Source of the DNA: Methanosaeta sp. PtaU1.Bin112
Lineage (GTDB): Archaea > Halobacteriota > Methanosarcinia > Methanotrichales > Methanotrichaceae
Length of the DNA: 64,000 nucleotides
Direction: 5' to 3'
Assembly: GCA_002067705.1 (NCBI GenBank)
Contig: MVRL01000089.1
Location: 1 to 64,000 of the forward strand
Part shown: positions 9,998-18,994 of the stretch, in pieces
How the letters are laid out: the number at the start of each line of letters is the position of its first letter
How positions within the stretch are numbered: the stretch's first letter is position 1
Notes under the pieces: generated by a model
Told to the model about the DNA's origin: nothing
What the model saw: only the letters and a program-made list of their open reading frames with translations
Database searches by the model: none
Translations under genes and position numbers: made by a program

Positions 9998-11348
9998 TTA
10001 TACACCTAAAGAGATGGCATCGAGGGAGACACTGGTCATTAACCCGGCCAAGATCTGTCAGCCCATCGGAGCCATTTTAGCCTACAAAGGCATCCACAAC
10101 TGCATGCCGCTGACCCACGGATCGCAGGGGTGCTCCTCATACCTGCGCATGGTGCTCGCCCGCCACTACCGGGAGCCCACCCTGGCCGCGACCTCGTCCT
10201 TCACCGAGGATTCGGTAGTATTCGGCGGCAGGAACAACCTCAAAGAGGCAGTGGACAACTGCGTCAACATCTATCACCCTGATGTTCTGGCCATTAACAC
10301 CACCTGCTCCTCTGAGACCATCGGCGATGATGTGAGCAGCTTCATGGAGGAGATCAAGGAAGAGGAGTTCTTCGATCCCAAGGTGCGGGTGGTCATAGCC
10401 AGTACGCCCAGCTACGTAGGCTCGCATATCACCGGCTATGACAATGCTGTGAAGGCCATTGTGCAGAGCTTTGCCAGAAAGAGCAAGCCGAATGGCAAAC
10501 TGAATATCATACCGGGCTTCGTCGATCCGGGAGACATCCGGGAGATCAAGAGGTTGCTCACGATAATGGCCGTCCCCCATATCGTGTTCCCCGATACGAC
10601 GGACGTATTCGACGCCCCCCTCCTGCCTGAATCCGGAGGGCTCTATCCGCCCGGCGGAACTCCGATTCCCGATCTGATCGATGCCGGCAACTCCCGGGCG
10701 ACCATTGCCCTCGGCAGAACCGCTGGATCATCCGGAGCGGTGGTCCTGAAAGGCAAGTTAGGCATACCGGCGGTGATCGGCCCCATGCCCATAGGCATTG
10801 CCAATACCGATGCCTTTGTGATGAGCGTCTCCGACCTCATGGGCGTCCCCATACCGAAGGCGATTGAATACGAACGAGGCCGGCTGGTGGACATGATTAC
10901 CGATGCTCATCCTCACTTTCATGGCAAGAGCCTGGCAGTCTTCGGAGATCCGGACACAGTCATAGGTCTTCTCAGCTTGGTAGTGGAGATGGGAATGAAT
11001 CCCGTCTTTGCACTGACTGGCACTCCAGACAAGAAGTTTGCTGAAGAGGTTCACAAGGTAGCCCCGGGCTGCGAGGCGCTGGTGGGCGACACATTCCTCC
11101 TGCACCAGAAGATCAAGAATCGGCCTGTGGACATGCTCATCGGCAATAGCTATGGCAAATTGATCTCAAGAGCCGAAGACATCCCGCTGCTCCGGGTAGG
11201 CTTCCCAATCACCGATCGAGCCAATCTGCATTGCTTCCCAATTATCGGCTATGCAGGTACGGCAAGGCTGGTGGAGATGATAGGCAACGCCTTCCTGGAG
11301 AGACGTGACAGGGATGCGGATGATACGCACTTCGAGATGATTCTCTGA
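9990..11348 (+). CDS. nifK: nitrogenase MoFe protein beta subunit
   Basis: 452-residue partner of NifD, forming the alpha2-beta2 MoFe protein and supplying half of the P-cluster ligands. Expected cysteines occur in AKICQPIGA, LTHGSQGCSSYLR and NTTCSSETIGDDV. It is shorter than bacterial NifK (about 520) because the N-terminal extension is absent, as is usual for methanogens. The C-terminal lobe is complete (LLRVGFPITDRANLH). It starts within nifD, and its TGA at 11346-11348 is part of a GAGG element preceding nifE. Confidence 0.97.
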   Translation: MLDYTPKEMASRETLVINPAKICQPIGAILAYKGIHNCMPLTHGSQGCSSYLRMVLARHYREPTLAATSSFTEDSVVFGGRNNLKEAVDNCVNIYHPDVLAINTTCSSETIGDDVSSFMEEIKEEEFFDPKVRVVIASTPSYVGSHITGYDNAVKAIVQSFARKSKPNGKLNIIPGFVDPGDIREIKRLLTIMAVPHIVFPDTTDVFDAPLLPESGGLYPPGGTPIPDLIDAGNSRATIALGRTAGSSGAVVLKGKLGIPAVIGPMPIGIANTDAFVMSVSDLMGVPIPKAIEYERGRLVDMITDAHPHFHGKSLAVFGDPDTVIGLLSLVVEMGMNPVFALTGTPDKKFAEEVHKVAPGCEALVGDTFLLHQKIKNRPVDMLIGNSYGKLISRAEDIPLLRVGFPITDRANLHCFPIIGYAGTARLVEMIGNAFLERRDRDADDTHFEMIL

Positions 11349-11358
11349 GGATCTGCAA

Positions 11359-12771
11359 ATGATCGTCAAGATATTTGAAGGCAGGGAGGATCACATCCGG
11401 CAGAAAGGAGATGGCGGCCTGCACCTGGCCTGTAACACCGAGAGCCTGGCAGGAGCAGTGAGCCAGAGGGCATGCGTCTACTCCGGAGCGAGAGTGGTGC
11501 TCAACCCCATCACCGATGCACTGCATCTGGTGCATGGGCCCATAGGCTGCGCCAGCTACACCTGGGACATTCGGGGCAGCACCTCATCCGGTCCCGATCT
11601 CTACCGCAGTAGCTTCTCTACAGAAATGAAGGAGATGGATGTGGTCTTTGGCGGCGAGAAGAAGCTGGCAGCATGCCTGCAGGAGCTGGCGGAGAGGTAT
11701 CATCCTCCAGCCATCTTCGTCTACTCCACCTGTATCGTGGGCATCATCGGAGATGATTTGCAGACCGTCTGCCGGAGGGCGAGCGAGGAGCTGAAAATTC
11801 CCGTTCTGCCGGTGCGGTCGGAGGGATTTCGAGGAAACAAGAACGAGGGCTACAAAGCAGCCTGCAATGCCCTGAGCAAGCTGATCGGAAGTCGGGACTA
11901 TCAGCCCAGGCACCCTTCCATCAACCTGCTGGGTGAATACAATGTGGCTGACGATCTGCAGTTCGTAAAGCCCCTGTTTCAGGAGATGGGCCTGGAGGTG
12001 GTGGCTACACTGACCGGGGATGCTCGAGTAGCGGAGATACAGAGGGCTCATACCGCAGAGCTAAATCTGGTGCAGTGCAGCGGCTCCATGACCTATCTCG
12101 CCAAGATCATGCAGGAAAAATATGGCATCCCCTACAGGAAAATCAGCTTCTTTGGCCTGCAGGATATGTCAAATGCCCTGCGGGAAGCGGCGAAGTTCTT
12201 CGCCTCGGAGGAGATGGCAGAGAAGGCAGAGGAGATCATCCTTAGGAAAAGCCGTGAGGTGATGCCCCAGATCGAGGCTTACCGGGCGAAGGTAGCCGGA
12301 AAGAAGGCTGCCATTTACATGGGTGGCGCAGCCAAAGCCGTCTCTCTGGTGCGGGCGTTCCAGGAGCTGGGGATGGAGGTCGTGATAATTGGAACACAGA
12401 CCGGCAACCGCGAGGACTACCAAAATATCGCTTACCTCATAAAGGAAGGAACTGTGATCATAGATGATGCCAATCCTCTGGAGCTCCGGGAGCTTCTCAT
12501 CAAACAGAATGCAGACCTTCTGGTGGCAGGGGTCAAAGAGCGTTTCCTGGCCTACAAAATGGGTATTGCGTTCTGTGATTTCAATCATGATCGAACTGCC
12601 AACTTCGAGGGCTTTGAGGGGATGGAAAACTTCGCGAGAGAGGTCAGCATTACCATCAACAGCCCGGTATGGCAGCTTGCCTTGAAAAGAGCCGGCTGCG
12701 CTGGCAGAGGATCGCAATTGTCGTCCATGCAGGAGGTCAGCGATGATATCAAAGAGCCTTGCCACAGTTAA
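11359..12771 (+). CDS. nifE: FeMo-cofactor scaffold protein NifE
   Basis: 470-residue NifD-like scaffold that with NifN matures the NifB-co precursor into FeMo-cofactor. It retains the NifD-type N-terminal region (SQRACVYSGARVVLNPITDA, HGPIGCASYTWD) and YSTCIVGIIGDDLQTV, but the NifD cofactor histidine motif is replaced by FEGFEGMENFAREV, which separates it from NifD. It follows nifK with a TGAGGATC ribosome-binding site and overlaps nifN by 29 bases. NifB is not encoded in this window and must lie elsewhere. Confidence 0.95.
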   Translation: MIVKIFEGREDHIRQKGDGGLHLACNTESLAGAVSQRACVYSGARVVLNPITDALHLVHGPIGCASYTWDIRGSTSSGPDLYRSSFSTEMKEMDVVFGGEKKLAACLQELAERYHPPAIFVYSTCIVGIIGDDLQTVCRRASEELKIPVLPVRSEGFRGNKNEGYKAACNALSKLIGSRDYQPRHPSINLLGEYNVADDLQFVKPLFQEMGLEVVATLTGDARVAEIQRAHTAELNLVQCSGSMTYLAKIMQEKYGIPYRKISFFGLQDMSNALREAAKFFASEEMAEKAEEIILRKSREVMPQIEAYRAKVAGKKAAIYMGGAAKAVSLVRAFQELGMEVVIIGTQTGNREDYQNIAYLIKEGTVIIDDANPLELRELLIKQNADLLVAGVKERFLAYKMGIAFCDFNHDRTANFEGFEGMENFAREVSITINSPVWQLALKRAGCAGRGSQLSSMQEVSDDIKEPCHS

Positions 12772-14059
12772 TCCCTGCAGCATGTGCATGCCTATGGGCA
12801 GCGTCCTGGTCTTCCGGGGAATCGAGGGCTGCATGCCCCTCTTCCACGGCTCGCAGGGGTGCAGCACCTACATGCGCCTGTACCTCGCCCATCACTTCCG
12901 CGAGCCGGTGGACATTGCCTCCACTGCTTTAAACGAGAAGGGAGCAGTCTACGGCGGGTCCGCCAATCTCATGCAGGGGCTGAGAAACGTCATAAAGGGA
13001 TACAACCCGAAGGTGATCGGCATTGCCACCACCTGTCTCGCTGAGACCATCGGAGATGATGTGCCCCAGATAGTCAGGGAGTTTCAGGCGCAGGAACCGC
13101 TAGCTAAGGATGTCGTCATCGTCCCGGTATCAACTCCCAGCTATGCGGCCTCTCATGAGGTAGGCTACCGGGTGGCTCTGAAGGGCCTGGTCCAGACCAT
13201 GGCAGCAAAGTCGAAGCCAAACGGGCGCATCAACATGCTGGTGGGCTCAATTATCTCCCCGGCGGACGTTCGCTTTCTGCGGAGGCTCTTTGACGACTGG
13301 GGGCTGGGGTACATTCTGATGCCTGACATATCCGAGACCTTAGATGCGACCCTCAGCAGCGATCTGCCTCCCATCCCCAAAGGCGGAACTCCTCTGGAGG
13401 ATGTCCGGGACACGGCCAATTCGAGGGCGACTCTGACCATCGGAGGATGGGTCCAGGAGCCGGGCGCAGGTGACTACTTGGAAAAGGAGTTTCATATTCC
13501 TCATGTTGCCCTTCCCCTGCCCATAAGCCTGGAATTTTCCGATCGGCTGGCTGCCGCTCTGGAAGAGCAGAGCGGGATGCCCATGCCTGAGAGCTATGAA
13601 CGGCAGCGGGGACGGCTCCTGGATACTATGGTAGATGCCCATAAGGTTCTGGCGGATGTCAGGACGGCGGTCTACGGGGACACTGAGATGGTACTGGGCA
13701 TAACCCGTATCATGATGGAGCTGGGCATGAACCCGCAGATAGTGGCTACGGGAGCGGCAAATCCTGCCTTTGCAGAAAAGGCGGCGGAGATTGCGCCCGG
13801 CTCCAAGGTCTCAATGGGAGCTGATTTCCTCCAGATTGCAGAGGAAGCGAAGAGCCGGGATATCGAGCTGCTGGTCGGCCCGTTCACCGGACGGCGGGTG
13901 GCCCGAGAAGGGAATATACCTCTCTTGCGGGTGGGTCTGCCTAACCACGACCGCTTCGGAGCCTCCCACCAGCTGCTCCTCGGATATGAGGGCTCAATGA
14001 ATCTGGTGGAAGGCATGGCCAACGTCCTCCTGGAAAGCAGAGAGAGGGTGCCGGCATGA
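12743..14059 (+). CDS. nifN: FeMo-cofactor scaffold protein NifN
   Basis: 438-residue NifK-like partner of NifE. The start at 12743 is supported by AGGAGGT five to six bases upstream, inside the nifE 3' end, and by the family N-terminus ISKSLATVNPCSMCMPMG. Other motifs: CMPLFHGSQGCSTYMR and TCLAETIGDDVPQIV. It ends at a TGA overlapping the ATG of a 37-codon open frame. No nifX follows. Confidence 0.95.
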   Translation: MISKSLATVNPCSMCMPMGSVLVFRGIEGCMPLFHGSQGCSTYMRLYLAHHFREPVDIASTALNEKGAVYGGSANLMQGLRNVIKGYNPKVIGIATTCLAETIGDDVPQIVREFQAQEPLAKDVVIVPVSTPSYAASHEVGYRVALKGLVQTMAAKSKPNGRINMLVGSIISPADVRFLRRLFDDWGLGYILMPDISETLDATLSSDLPPIPKGGTPLEDVRDTANSRATLTIGGWVQEPGAGDYLEKEFHIPHVALPLPISLEFSDRLAAALEEQSGMPMPESYERQRGRLLDTMVDAHKVLADVRTAVYGDTEMVLGITRIMMELGMNPQIVATGAANPAFAEKAAEIAPGSKVSMGADFLQIAEEAKSRDIELLVGPFTGRRVAREGNIPLLRVGLPNHDRFGASHQLLLGYEGSMNLVEGMANVLLESRERVPA

Positions 14060-14169
14060 TAGGTGACTACCGGCTCGATCAGTTTCAGAACAAGGAGTAC
14101 ATGCCATTGAGATCTGATCCTGATTGGATTCGGAAGGTCTTTATGGCATCGTGGTTGATCCTTCTTTAG
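14056..14169 (+). CDS. possible 37-residue small protein coupled to nifN
   Basis: An ATG overlapping the nifN stop (ATGA) and preceded by GAGAGGGTG opens a 37-codon frame ending at TAG 14167-14169. The predicted peptide is charged in its first part (DYRLDQFQNKEYMPLRSDPD) and hydrophobic at its end (MASWLILL). It fills nearly all of the 116-base gap before the permease gene. The same 4-base overlap is used by the nif genes, which argues for translation. It may equally be the degraded stump of a lost gene. No family recognised. Confidence 0.35.
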   Translation: MIGDYRLDQFQNKEYMPLRSDPDWIRKVFMASWLILL

Positions 14170-14175
14170 GAAGAT

Positions 14176-15060
14176 ATGTCTCAAAACATAGCCTGCGACC
14201 AGACAGAATTGATCGCCGAGCGCGAGACGGCAAACCGGGATCATGAGTTCATAGGCATTTATAGCCGCCTGGCGAGGGCCTCACTGAAGGCAGGCATTGC
14301 TGTCCTGCTGATCATTGCCATGTCCTTCATAGCTCTGCCGATAATCGCCCTCTTTTTAAAGAGCCCGCTTGATACCACTTTGCAGTCCCTGCGCGATCCG
14401 ATGGCCCTAGATGCCCTACGGCTAAGCCTGACAACCTCCGCCCTGACCACATTAATTGTGGTGGTCATGGGAACCCCCATTGCCTATGTCAGCGCTCGCT
14501 TCCACTATTTTGGGAAAGAGATTGCAGACTCCCTAATCGATCTGCCGGTAATCATGCCGCCTGCCGTGGCCGGCATTGCTCTGCTAATGGCCTTTGGAAG
14601 GATGGGGATCGTTGGCCACTACCTGAACGCCTTTGGAATCAGCGTTGCCTTTACTACCCTGGCGGTGATCATGGCTCAGGTCTTTGTCTCTTCGCCGTTT
14701 TACATTCGCCAGGCCAGGACCAGTTTTGAAGATGTGGACGTCTCCTTTGAGAATGCCGCCCGCACCTTAGGTGCCAGTCGCGTCTACACATTCTTTCATG
14801 TGATTCTGCCCATAGCCATAAATGGCCTGATCTCCGGCGCCATCATGGCTTTTGCCCGCTCTCTGGGCGAATTCGGGGCTACCATCATGTTTGCCGGAAA
14901 CTTCCAGGGTCGCACCCAGACGATGCCCTTGGCCATCTACACTGCCATGCAGGGGGATCTGGATGTCTCTCTTTGTCTGTCCATAATACTGGTGGCCATC
15001 TCCTTTGCGGTCATCATTCTGGTAAGAACAATGACCAGGAGGGTGACCAGGAGATGCTAG
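14176..15060 (+). CDS. modB: molybdate/tungstate-type ABC transporter permease
   Basis: 294-residue inner-membrane permease with about six hydrophobic helices. The permease-ATPase coupling (EAA) motif is ENAARTLGASRVYTFFHVILP-like, at about residues 195-215. Location directly after nifN, with an ATPase overlapping its 3' end, fits oxyanion import for FeMo-cofactor. Sulfate permeases (CysT) are close relatives, so the substrate is inferred from context. No substrate-binding ModA/WtpA gene is present beside it. The N-terminal 30 residues are unusually polar and extended. Confidence 0.8.
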   Translation: MSQNIACDQTELIAERETANRDHEFIGIYSRLARASLKAGIAVLLIIAMSFIALPIIALFLKSPLDTTLQSLRDPMALDALRLSLTTSALTTLIVVVMGTPIAYVSARFHYFGKEIADSLIDLPVIMPPAVAGIALLMAFGRMGIVGHYLNAFGISVAFTTLAVIMAQVFVSSPFYIRQARTSFEDVDVSFENAARTLGASRVYTFFHVILPIAINGLISGAIMAFARSLGEFGATIMFAGNFQGRTQTMPLAIYTAMQGDLDVSLCLSIILVAISFAVIILVRTMTRRVTRRC

Positions 15061-15761
15061 AGATCGATATCCAGAAGCGGCTGCGGGATTTCGAATTAGA
15101 GGTTAAGCTGGACGTCGAGGCAGGCCAAACGCTCATGTTGGTAGGAGATAACGGCTGCGGCAAGACCACCTTGCTTAACCTGGTGGCAGGTCTGGAAAAT
15201 CCCGATAGGGGTCGAATCGCCCTGGATGGCAAAGTGCTCTTTGATTGCAGCAAAAGGATAATCGTCCCACCTGAAGCCAGGGGCATTGGATATGTCTTTC
15301 AGAGTTATGCCCTCTTTCCTCACATGAGCATCTACGACAATGTGGCCTTCGGACTGCGCATCCGGAGAATGGCCGCGGGCGAGATCAAAATTCTGGTAAA
15401 GGAGCATTTAGAGGCGGCAGGGCTCTGGGAGATAAGGGCGGCAAAAGCGGCGAACGTTTCCGGCGGCCAGAAACAGAGAGCTGCACTGGCGAGAGCGCTC
15501 ATCATCGAGCCCCGCCTACTTCTGCTGGATGAGCCTCTTTCCGCCCTGGACGTGCGAAAGCAGGCCACCATGAGACGGGAGCTGAGGGAGACGATTCGCG
15601 CCTGCGCTGTGCCCTGCATCATTGTGACTCATGACCTGAGGGATGTGGCCAGCATGGGAGATCAGGCCTGTCTTCTGGAGCAGGGAAAGATCGCTCAGCA
15701 TGCCAGTGCAGAAGATGTTTTGAGCTGGGGCCTGGGCGCGGACCCGGACGGCGAGAGATAG
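15054..15761 (+). CDS. modC: molybdate-type ABC transporter ATPase
   Basis: 235-residue ABC ATPase energising the preceding permease. Walker A GDNGCGKTTLLN (about 34-45), Q-loop FQSYALFPHM, signature VSGGQKQRAALARAL, Walker B LLLLDEPLSALD and H-loop IVTHDLRD are all present. The start at 15054 (after CCAGG) overlaps the permease stop by 7 bases; a longer upstream frame lies inside the permease gene and is not favoured. At 235 residues it lacks the C-terminal TOBE/molybdate-binding domain of long ModC/WtpC proteins, so feedback by bound oxyanion is probably absent. Confidence 0.85.
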   Translation: MLEIDIQKRLRDFELEVKLDVEAGQTLMLVGDNGCGKTTLLNLVAGLENPDRGRIALDGKVLFDCSKRIIVPPEARGIGYVFQSYALFPHMSIYDNVAFGLRIRRMAAGEIKILVKEHLEAAGLWEIRAAKAANVSGGQKQRAALARALIIEPRLLLLDEPLSALDVRKQATMRRELRETIRACAVPCIIVTHDLRDVASMGDQACLLEQGKIAQHASAEDVLSWGLGADPDGER

Positions 15762-15817
15762 CGTCCTGCGGATAATCCAGAGCGTCGACCTCTGATTGCT
15801 TCCATGGAACGCCGGTT

Positions 15818-15860
15818 CGTTTTTCTCTGCCATCTTTTCTTTTCTATTTTTTCTTCCTTT
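15818..15860 (+). terminator. T-rich terminator after the nif-mod operon
   Basis: Several runs of T in the coding direction (CGTTTTTCTC, CATCTTTTCTTTTC, ATTTTTTCTTCC) begin about 55 bases after the ATPase stop. Archaeal RNA polymerase terminates at such U-rich tracts without needing a hairpin. Confidence 0.5.
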
Positions 15861-16017
15861 CATATCTCCAATGCAATTGCTATCTGTCTTGAAAAGATAA
15901 CTATATTAATATCTCAATCATTTTTTATTCCCTGCTCCTCGCATTCATGTTAGGATCACGGTTTTATGTGATCTTAATAAATACTCTAAAAAATATATTT
16001 AAATTTATTATGGAATC

Positions 16018-16098
16018 GCCGATGATCGCAGGATTTTTTGGTTATGAATGGGTATGAATTGATCTGATAGATTCGGATTTTCTATTAAATACCCTTTT
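16018..16098 (+). ncRNA. candidate small RNA upstream of amtB
   Basis: A strong TATA-like sequence (ATATATTTAAATT) ends about 20 bases before this stretch. The stretch closes with GGGTAT (16050-16055) pairing with ATACCC (16089-16094), followed at once by TTTT. Promoter, stem and U-tract together look like an independent short transcript. Nitrogen-controlled small RNAs are known in Methanosarcina, but I see no sequence match that I can name. The long loop makes the stem weak. Confidence 0.25.
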
Positions 16099-16164
16099 AA
16101 CCGCTTAAAATAAGGCACTTGATGCAATGTGCGGATGGATCTTTGCACAGGCCACCGAATTAAT

Positions 16165-16180
16165 ACAAAAATTAAATAGG
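16165..16180 (+). promoter_or_regulatory. amtB TATA region
   Basis: ACAAAAATTAAATAGG is centred about 33 bases before the ATG at 16207, implying a transcript that starts at or just before the start codon. GGGTG directly abuts the ATG, too close for a normal ribosome-binding site, which also points to a leaderless mRNA. Confidence 0.5.
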
Positions 16181-16206
16181 TTAAGCTATACAATTTATTA
16201 AGGGTG

Positions 16207-17421
16207 ATGCAGTTGGAGATTAATAGTGGAGACACAGCCTGGGTTCTGGTTTCAACAGCCATGGTCATGCTCATGACGCCAGGTGTAGGTTTATTCTATG
16301 GCGGCTTGGTGCGCAGCAAGACCGTCGTCTCAATGATCGGTCTGTCCTTCCTGGCTTTTGCCATCGCCAGCATACAATGGGTGCTGTTCGGCTACAGCCT
16401 GTCCTTCGGCTCAGACATATCCGGGATAATCGGCGGGCTGAACTACTTTGCGTTAAGCGGCGTGGGTCTGGAACAAGCGCCTCTGGCCGGAAATATTCCC
16501 CACCTGATCTATGTGGCCTTCCAGCTGGTATTTGCCGCTGTGACGCTAGCCATCCTCACCTCAGCCGTGGCGGAAAGGGTCCGGCTCAGCTCATTCATAG
16601 TGCTGGCTCTGCTCTGGACCACTCTGGTCTATGATCCGCTGGCTCACTGGGTTTGGGCGGGCGGCTGGATGGCCCAGATGGGAGCGCTTGACTTTGCCGG
16701 CGGAACTGTGGTGCACATCAGCTCCGGCTTCTCCGCTCTGGCCATCGCCCTGGTCATAGGCAAGAGGATGGGCTATGGCTCCTACATCATGGAGCCCCAT
16801 AACATTCCCATGGCCATGATCGGCGCCGGCCTGCTCTGGTTCGGTTGGTTCGGCTTCAACGCCGGCTCCGCCCTCGGGGCTAACAGCCTTGCCGCTTCCG
16901 CTCTGCTGGTCACCAACACCTCGGCGGCTGCCGGAGCGTTCACCTGGCTTCTGGCCAGCTGGCTGAAAGGAAAACCCAGCGCTCTGGGAATGGTGAGCGG
17001 CGGCATAGCGGGCCTGGTGGCCATAACGCCTGCTGCGGGATATGTTGATGTAACGGGTGCCCTGGCCATCGGCGCCATCGCTGGTGTGCTCTGCTACATG
17101 GCCCTGCTCTTCCGCGTTGGCCGCGGCCTGGATGAGAGCTGCGATGCCTGGGCGGTCCACGGCATGGGCGGCCTCTGGGGTGCGGTTGCCACAGGCATAT
17201 TCGCCACCGCCTCAGTCAACAGCTATACCGGCCTGATCTACGGCAACTTTAATCAATTCGCGGTACAGATAATGGCTGCCGGTGCATCGGTAGTTTATGC
17301 CTTTGTGGTGACGCTCGTCCTCGCTAAGATCGTTGACCGGGTAATGGGACTGAGGGTCACAGAGGAAGAAGAATACGTTGGGCTTGATATCTCTCAGCAC
17401 GGCGAGAAGGCCTATGCGTGA
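16207..17421 (+). CDS. amtB: ammonium transporter
   Basis: Trimeric ammonium channel of the Amt/Rh family, about 404 residues with 11 predicted helices. Family motifs include [18 protein letters not shown] near the N-terminus, the [17 protein letters not shown] segment, [11 protein letters not shown], and [13 protein letters not shown] with a pore histidine. ATG 16207 is taken as the start; a GTG three bases earlier is in frame. glnK follows by 27 bases, the classical amt-glnK pair in which GlnK blocks the channel when nitrogen is plentiful. Confidence 0.97.
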   Translation: MQLEINSGDTAWVLVSTAMVMLMTPGVGLFYGGLVRSKTVVSMIGLSFLAFAIASIQWVLFGYSLSFGSDISGIIGGLNYFALSGVGLEQAPLAGNIPHLIYVAFQLVFAAVTLAILTSAVAERVRLSSFIVLALLWTTLVYDPLAHWVWAGGWMAQMGALDFAGGTVVHISSGFSALAIALVIGKRMGYGSYIMEPHNIPMAMIGAGLLWFGWFGFNAGSALGANSLAASALLVTNTSAAAGAFTWLLASWLKGKPSALGMVSGGIAGLVAITPAAGYVDVTGALAIGAIAGVLCYMALLFRVGRGLDESCDAWAVHGMGGLWGAVATGIFATASVNSYTGLIYGNFNQFAVQIMAAGASVVYAFVVTLVLAKIVDRVMGLRVTEEEEYVGLDISQHGEKAYA

Positions 17422-17448
17422 ATTGCCTGAAAGATGCCAAAGCGGTGA

Positions 17449-17784
<336 letters not shown>

Positions 17785-17787
17785 ACC

Positions 17788-17806
17788 TCTTTTTCCCTAT
17801 TTTTCC
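17788..17806. terminator. T-tract between convergent glnK and the reductase gene
   Basis: CTCTTTTTCCCTATTTTTCC begins a few bases after the glnK stop and precedes the 3' end of the convergent minus-strand gene. Two runs of five T's match an archaeal intrinsic terminator for glnK. Confidence 0.5.
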
Positions 17807-17821
17807 GCAGAATTTTCCTGA

Positions 17822-18958
17822 TTACAGAGTCCGCAGTAGGTTCATGGGAAGTCGGGGGAGCAGCCAGCGAATAAAATCCTTGTAAGATATCTTCGCCGCG
17901 GCAATTTCAATATACCTGTCCAGAACCTCTTCCTGGCAAGCAAGGATGCGCATAAATATTTCTGGATAGCGGTGCATCATTTTAGAGAAGAATAATGCAT
18001 ATCTCAACTCTGCGCCGAAAACCTTCTCGCATCCTTTCTCGTAGGCCCGGGCAACCTCTTGAGCTGGCACCTCTCCGATCACCTGACCGGCTATCCTGCC
18101 CGAAGCGAGCGCATAGTAGATTCCTTCTCCGGTGAACGCATCCACGAATCCGGCCGCGTCTCCGGCCAGAAGAACCCTGCCCAGAGCATATTGTCTCTTA
18201 TTGCCGCCCTGAGGTATCTGGTGGCCATGAAGCCTTTGACTTTCAGGAAAACCGTTCTTCCTGAGAAACTGCAGCATGGTTCGGCGGGGATGGCTCAGGC
18301 GGGATGACAGGCCGCCTATCCCCACCGAATAGTATCCTCGGTGAGGGAAGATCCATCCGTAGCCTCCCTCAGCCACGCCGAAGTGAATGTCCAATATTTC
18401 CGGGAGACGCTCTCTTATCTTCTCATCGTCTTCCTTGATATCCGCAACCAGACATATCCCCATGCAGTCTCTGCCGTCTCGGCCACAGATTCGGCTCCTC
18501 AGTTCATCCTGGCATCCGGAAGCGATCACCAGAAACCTGCTCTGGTAAGTTCTCTCATCGGTCTTAACTGAGATAAATCCGTTCTTTTCTGAGAAGTCCA
18601 TGACCTTCTGGTTTATAATGCCTGCTCCGCCCTCCTGCGCCTTTTTCAGGAGGAGATCATCAAATCGAGACCGATCTACCAAAGTGGTTAGATTATACCC
18701 CTTGTGCTTCTCCAATACTCTATCCCTAAAATGAACACGCGCCCCAGTTATAGCTCTCTCGCAAATGCTGTCGGGAAGCGAATAGTCCAGTATTGCAGTC
18801 GCTTTGCTGGATAGAGCGCCCCCGCATGGCTTGTATCTGGGAAATGTCTGCTTTTCCAGGATTAGCGTGTCCAAGCCCTGCAAAACCGCAGCTCTCGCGG
18901 CCGTCGATCCGGCCGGTCCTGCACCCGCAACGATCAGATCATACATTTCAACTGGCAT
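17822..18958 (-). CDS. geranylgeranyl reductase family flavoprotein
   Basis: 378-residue FAD-dependent reductase of the digeranylgeranylglycerophospholipid reductase family, which saturates the isoprenoid chains of archaeal membrane lipids. The N-terminal Rossmann motif is IVAGAGPAGSTAARAA. PRYKPCGGALSSKA contains the family cysteine, and the second FAD motif is VLLAGDAAGFVDAFTGEGI (about residues 266-284). Several paralogues occur in methanogens, so reduction of another prenyl chain (for example a quinone-like carrier) is possible. It follows a small secreted-protein gene on the same strand. Confidence 0.85.
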   Translation of the reverse strand: MPVEMYDLIVAGAGPAGSTAARAAVLQGLDTLILEKQTFPRYKPCGGALSSKATAILDYSLPDSICERAITGARVHFRDRVLEKHKGYNLTTLVDRSRFDDLLLKKAQEGGAGIINQKVMDFSEKNGFISVKTDERTYQSRFLVIASGCQDELRSRICGRDGRDCMGICLVADIKEDDEKIRERLPEILDIHFGVAEGGYGWIFPHRGYYSVGIGGLSSRLSHPRRTMLQFLRKNGFPESQRLHGHQIPQGGNKRQYALGRVLLAGDAAGFVDAFTGEGIYYALASGRIAGQVIGEVPAQEVARAYEKGCEKVFGAELRYALFFSKMMHRYPEIFMRILACQEEVLDRYIEIAAAKISYKDFIRWLLPRLPMNLLRTL

Positions 18959-18994
18959 ATTGGGCAGATGAGACTATAATATCCATCTCGTTCG

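Larger units (their letters stand above)
15762..16206. other. intergenic region between the nif-mod operon and amtB
   Basis: 445 bases without a gene. From left to right it holds the T-rich terminator, a perfect TTCCATGGAA palindrome at 15800-15809, a very AT-rich block (AAAAAATATATTTAAATTTATT, about 15988-16009), an inverted repeat followed by T's (16050-16098), and the amtB promoter. The AT block plus terminator-like structure could define a small RNA of about 80 bases. Confidence 0.55.

Noticed and set aside
15800-15809. TTCCATGGAA as an NrpR operator
   Set aside because: It is a palindrome, but the half-sites face the wrong way and have 2 instead of 6 bases between them. It is also 400 bases from amtB and inside the operon end.
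16591-17160. 189-codon minus-strand frame inside amtB
   Set aside because: Shadow of the amtB membrane helices; rich in His/Gly/Arg as expected for antisense of GC-rich hydrophobic codons.
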